64,000 bases of DNA from Aquimarina spinulae (GTDB taxonomy: Bacteria > Bacteroidota > Bacteroidia > Flavobacteriales > Flavobacteriaceae), in the NCBI RefSeq assembly GCF_943373825.1, contig NZ_CALSBP010000002.1, positions 2,035,501 through 2,099,500 on the forward strand, given 5' to 3'. Both the position numbers and the translations under genes were made by a program. Shown here piece by piece: positions 61,722 to 64,000 of the stretch. Below the pieces are notes generated by a model. That model did no database searches. It had not been told where the DNA came from and saw only the letters and a program-made list of their open reading frames with translations. Numbering within the stretch: the first letter of the stretch is position 1; each line of letters begins with the position of its first letter.

Positions 61722-63128
61722 ATGACTCAAAAAAAACTTACACTTACCCGTATATTTTCATATTTCAAAATTGCACTAACTGGTAAAGAACAAGAATTTA
61801 CCTCGGGTAGTATTCGCAGAGCGGTTTTCATGCTTTCTGTACCTATGGTTCTGGAAATGATGATGGAATCTATCTTTTTTCTTGTAGATGCTTACTATGT
61901 TTCTAGTCTTGGGGCCAATGCTATTGCTACGGTAGGATTAACAGAATCTGTACTTACCCTTGTATATGCCATTGCTATTGGACTTAGTATGGGAGTTACT
62001 GCAATTGTTGCCCGTAGAGTGGGTGAAAAAGATATTAGTGGTGCCTCACAGACAGCAATACAATCTATACTTTTAGGAATCGTAATTGCTATAATAATTA
62101 GTGCTATAGGTATCGTTTTTCCGAAAGAAATACTTGGACTCATGGGAGCCGAACCAGATCTTATTGCAGACGGATATGGCTATACTCAAGTATTATTAGG
62201 CGGAAACGTGACCATAATGTTGCTGTTTTTAATCAATGCAGTATTTAGAGGTGCAGGTGATGCTTCTGTAGCAATGCGAGTATTAATCTTTTCTAATTTA
62301 TTAAATATCATTCTGGATCCGATTTTTATTTTCGGATTTGGTCCTGTTCCTGCTTTTGGTGTTCAGGGAGCGGCGATTGCTACAACTATAGGTAGAGGTA
62401 GTGCTGTGATATTTCAGCTATTAATTCTTTTTTATGGCTGGAGTAAGATCAAGGTTGCTTTTAAAGATATTGTTTTTAGAGCCGAAATTATGCTTAATCT
62501 TGTTAAGGTCTCTTTGGGAGGGATTGGACAATTTATTATTGGAACATCTAGCTGGGTATTCTTGATGCGAATTATGGCTGAATTTGGTAGTGAAGTATTG
62601 GCAGGCTATACAATAGCTATTAGAGTATTAATGTTTACACTTATGCCTTCTTGGGGAATGAGTAATGCTGCGGCTACGTTAGTAGGTCAAAATCTAGGTG
62701 CTGCAAAGCCAGAACGTGCTGAGCAATCGGTTTGGAAAACAGGAAAATACAATGCATATTTCATGGCTATTGTATCTATATTTTACCTATTATTCGCAGA
62801 AGCAATTATAAGGATCTTTAGTGATGAAGCATTAATCATTGAATATGGAGCCTTAAGTTTACGTGTAATTGCTGCAGGATATGTATTCTATGCGTATGGA
62901 ATGGTGATCATACAATCTTTTAACGGAGCAGGTGATACCAAGACTCCTACTGTCATTAATTTCTTTTGCTTCTGGGTATTTCAGTTACCTTTTGCATACC
63001 TGGCAGCCTTGGTTCTGGATTGGGGCGCAATGGGAGTATTTCTTGCCATTACCTTTGCCGAAGTTTTAATCGCGGTGATTGGAATTATCTGGTTTAAAAA
63101 AGGAAAATGGAAAGAAGTAAAAGTATAG
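61722..63128 (+). CDS. MATE family efflux transporter
   Basis: 468 aa with twelve membrane helices in two pseudo-symmetric halves. MATE signatures: VPMVLEMMMESIFFLVDAYYVSSLGANAIATVGLTESV, GAGDASVAMRVLIFSNLLNIILDPIFIFG and its second-half echo FNGAGDTKTPTVINFFCFWVFQLPFAYL. It exports drugs or cationic compounds with Na+ or H+. It is monocistronic with a strong terminator. Confidence 0.93.
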   Translation: MTQKKLTLTRIFSYFKIALTGKEQEFTSGSIRRAVFMLSVPMVLEMMMESIFFLVDAYYVSSLGANAIATVGLTESVLTLVYAIAIGLSMGVTAIVARRVGEKDISGASQTAIQSILLGIVIAIIISAIGIVFPKEILGLMGAEPDLIADGYGYTQVLLGGNVTIMLLFLINAVFRGAGDASVAMRVLIFSNLLNIILDPIFIFGFGPVPAFGVQGAAIATTIGRGSAVIFQLLILFYGWSKIKVAFKDIVFRAEIMLNLVKVSLGGIGQFIIGTSSWVFLMRIMAEFGSEVLAGYTIAIRVLMFTLMPSWGMSNAAATLVGQNLGAAKPERAEQSVWKTGKYNAYFMAIVSIFYLLFAEAIIRIFSDEALIIEYGALSLRVIAAGYVFYAYGMVIIQSFNGAGDTKTPTVINFFCFWVFQLPFAYLAALVLDWGAMGVFLAITFAEVLIAVIGIIWFKKGKWKEVKV

Positions 63129-63141
63129 TTAATTATAGAAT

Positions 63142-63172
63142 AAGCCCCGTAAAACAAATTTTACGGGGCTTT
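63142..63172 (+). terminator. strong terminator after MATE gene
   Basis: AAGCCCCGTAAAA (63142-63154), loop CAAA, TTTTACGGGGCTT (63159-63171), then T-rich sequence. It also faces the convergent gene. Confidence 0.88.
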
Positions 63173-63193
63173 ATCTGTTAGTAAATCTGGAAG

Positions 63194-64000
63194 TTATTTG
63201 ACTACCTTATAGGTTTCTGTACCATTTTTAATGATATAAAAACCTTTTGGTAATCGATTTGTAATTTCTTTTTCTTCAAATTCATTCTTTATATTATGTC
63301 TAGAGTAAAAAGTTCCATCAAATTTATAAATTTGAATCAAGTAAGGTAAACGTTGAGAGTTTTCTACTGCTAAATTTGTTCTATTTGGACATGAATAAGA
63401 AATTTTTGCTGCAGGCTTTGATCCTCTAGTTAATTCCTCAATTGTTTTATGGGAAGTTACTTCTGAAATTATTTGGTCATATCTTCTAAAACTCTGACCA
63501 GATATACTTGTTACTGTATATTGCATAGTGCCAATTTCTAAAGGATGTCTACTTCTATTGCTTAAAGTACTTGGGTTTGATATACCATTACAAATTGAAG
63601 CTGTAGCTTCTGATCTATCATCACCAAGAAGATTTGTTCTATATATTCTATATCTGTTTGAGGCTACTCTTTTAATCCCTCTATATTCTAAAATAAGAAA
63701 CAAATGATTATTTAAATTCACGCCACTTTGTTTATGTACTGAACTCCAAAAATTTATAGTTACCCAACTAGGATAATTAACTATATCATCTTCAGAGTTA
63801 ATTCTTCCTGATGTTACCAAATTTTGTGGAGATTCTGAGTTTTCATATAATCTATAATAAATTCTTTCCGTGAAGTTACCCCTTAAATCAAAATCAAAAT
63901 AAATTCTGTCATGTTTATTAAGCGAATTACCACTTGATATAATGGATAATTTTTTTAGGTCAAATTGAGAATTAGTCGGAGGTCCAATAGGGCAACGTTC
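63194..64000 (-). CDS. large exported protein, C-terminal part with T9SS domain (5' end outside window)
   Basis: The frame is open on the minus strand from the window end down to 63194, so only the last 268 or so residues are seen. The C-terminus (GTFYSRHNIKNEFEEKEITNRLPKGFYIIKNGTETYKVVK) is a type IX sorting domain of the shorter type. The part before it has recurring Tyr/Arg-rich strands and YRIYRTNLLGD, typical of repetitive extracellular proteins. A start further upstream is required; the TTG at 63820 is internal. Confidence 0.72.
   Translation of the reverse strand, partial: ERCPIGPPTNSQFDLKKLSIISSGNSLNKHDRIYFDFDLRGNFTERIYYRLYENSESPQNLVTSGRINSEDDIVNYPSWVTINFWSSVHKQSGVNLNNHLFLILEYRGIKRVASNRYRIYRTNLLGDDRSEATASICNGISNPSTLSNRSRHPLEIGTMQYTVTSISGQSFRRYDQIISEVTSHKTIEELTRGSKPAAKISYSCPNRTNLAVENSQRLPYLIQIYKFDGTFYSRHNIKNEFEEKEITNRLPKGFYIIKNGTETYKVVK

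Overview
The window is an AT-rich stretch of a Bacteroidota chromosome, most likely a marine Flavobacteriaceae member (Aquimarina-like; the genus is a guess). The support is a fused ccoN-ccoO oxidase gene, CHAT/TPR and type IX secretion C-terminal domains, TAnnTTTG-type -7 promoter elements and the near absence of Shine-Dalgarno sequences. No tRNA, rRNA, CRISPR array, transposase or prophage was seen.

Layout. 1-740: 3' end of an alpha/beta hydrolase. 876-4584: operon usp, cardiolipin synthase, patatin phospholipase, Crp/Fnr regulator. 4810-8358: large TPR-CHAT protein. 8789-11253: three-domain persulfide dioxygenase/rhodanese and a two-gene YeeE/YedE transporter. 11242-23262 (minus strand): D-lactate dehydrogenase, Hsp20, two related coiled-coil proteins, an Acg-like nitroreductase, a beta-CASP hydrolase, an ATP-cone/Mrr nuclease fusion and five tandem universal stress proteins. 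23403-26891: CcoI copper ATPase, a PdxH-like protein and a small lipoprotein. 27497-35182: periplasmic nitrate reductase cluster with an NrfD module instead of NapC. 35237-35949: five tandem tiny ORFs. 36180-42427: ccoS-NO-Q-P-G-H plus a SafE-like protein. 42612-46155: sulfite-oxidase-like molybdoenzyme, its cytochrome, a rhodanese lipoprotein and a fatty acid hydroxylase. 46177-52578: HemN, a Usp, a FixL-like sensor kinase with a receiver-Crp fusion regulator, and a TerB-like/DnaJ/CbpM set. 52781-64000: housekeeping and unassigned genes (trx, deoC, deoD, acyP, peroxiredoxin, YHS, DUF350, transglutaminase-like, LuxE-like, MATE) and two T9SS cargo genes, the last cut by the window end.

How it fits together. 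Fourteen copies of a palindrome ATGAY-N4-RTCAT (two with one core mismatch) lie in front of the usp, hsp20, nap, cco, ccoI, kinase/chaperone and peroxiredoxin genes. In almost every case exactly 22 nt separate the 14-mer from a TAnnTTT(G/A) -7 element. The natural regulator is the FixL-like kinase/receiver-Crp pair at 48560-50856, whose recognition helix keeps the ExxxR that reads TGA. A second palindrome, GTAAC-N4-GTTAC, with the same 22-nt geometry, precedes the CHAT gene, the persulfide dioxygenase, the YeeE/YedE pair and the sulfite-oxidase-like gene. The Crp-like protein at 3952, which has Val where FNR/CRP have the DNA-contacting Glu, is its best candidate. The window therefore reads as a low-oxygen/dormancy regulon interleaved with a sulfur-oxidation regulon. 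Regulator-operator pairings are inferred; sites and spacings were read directly.
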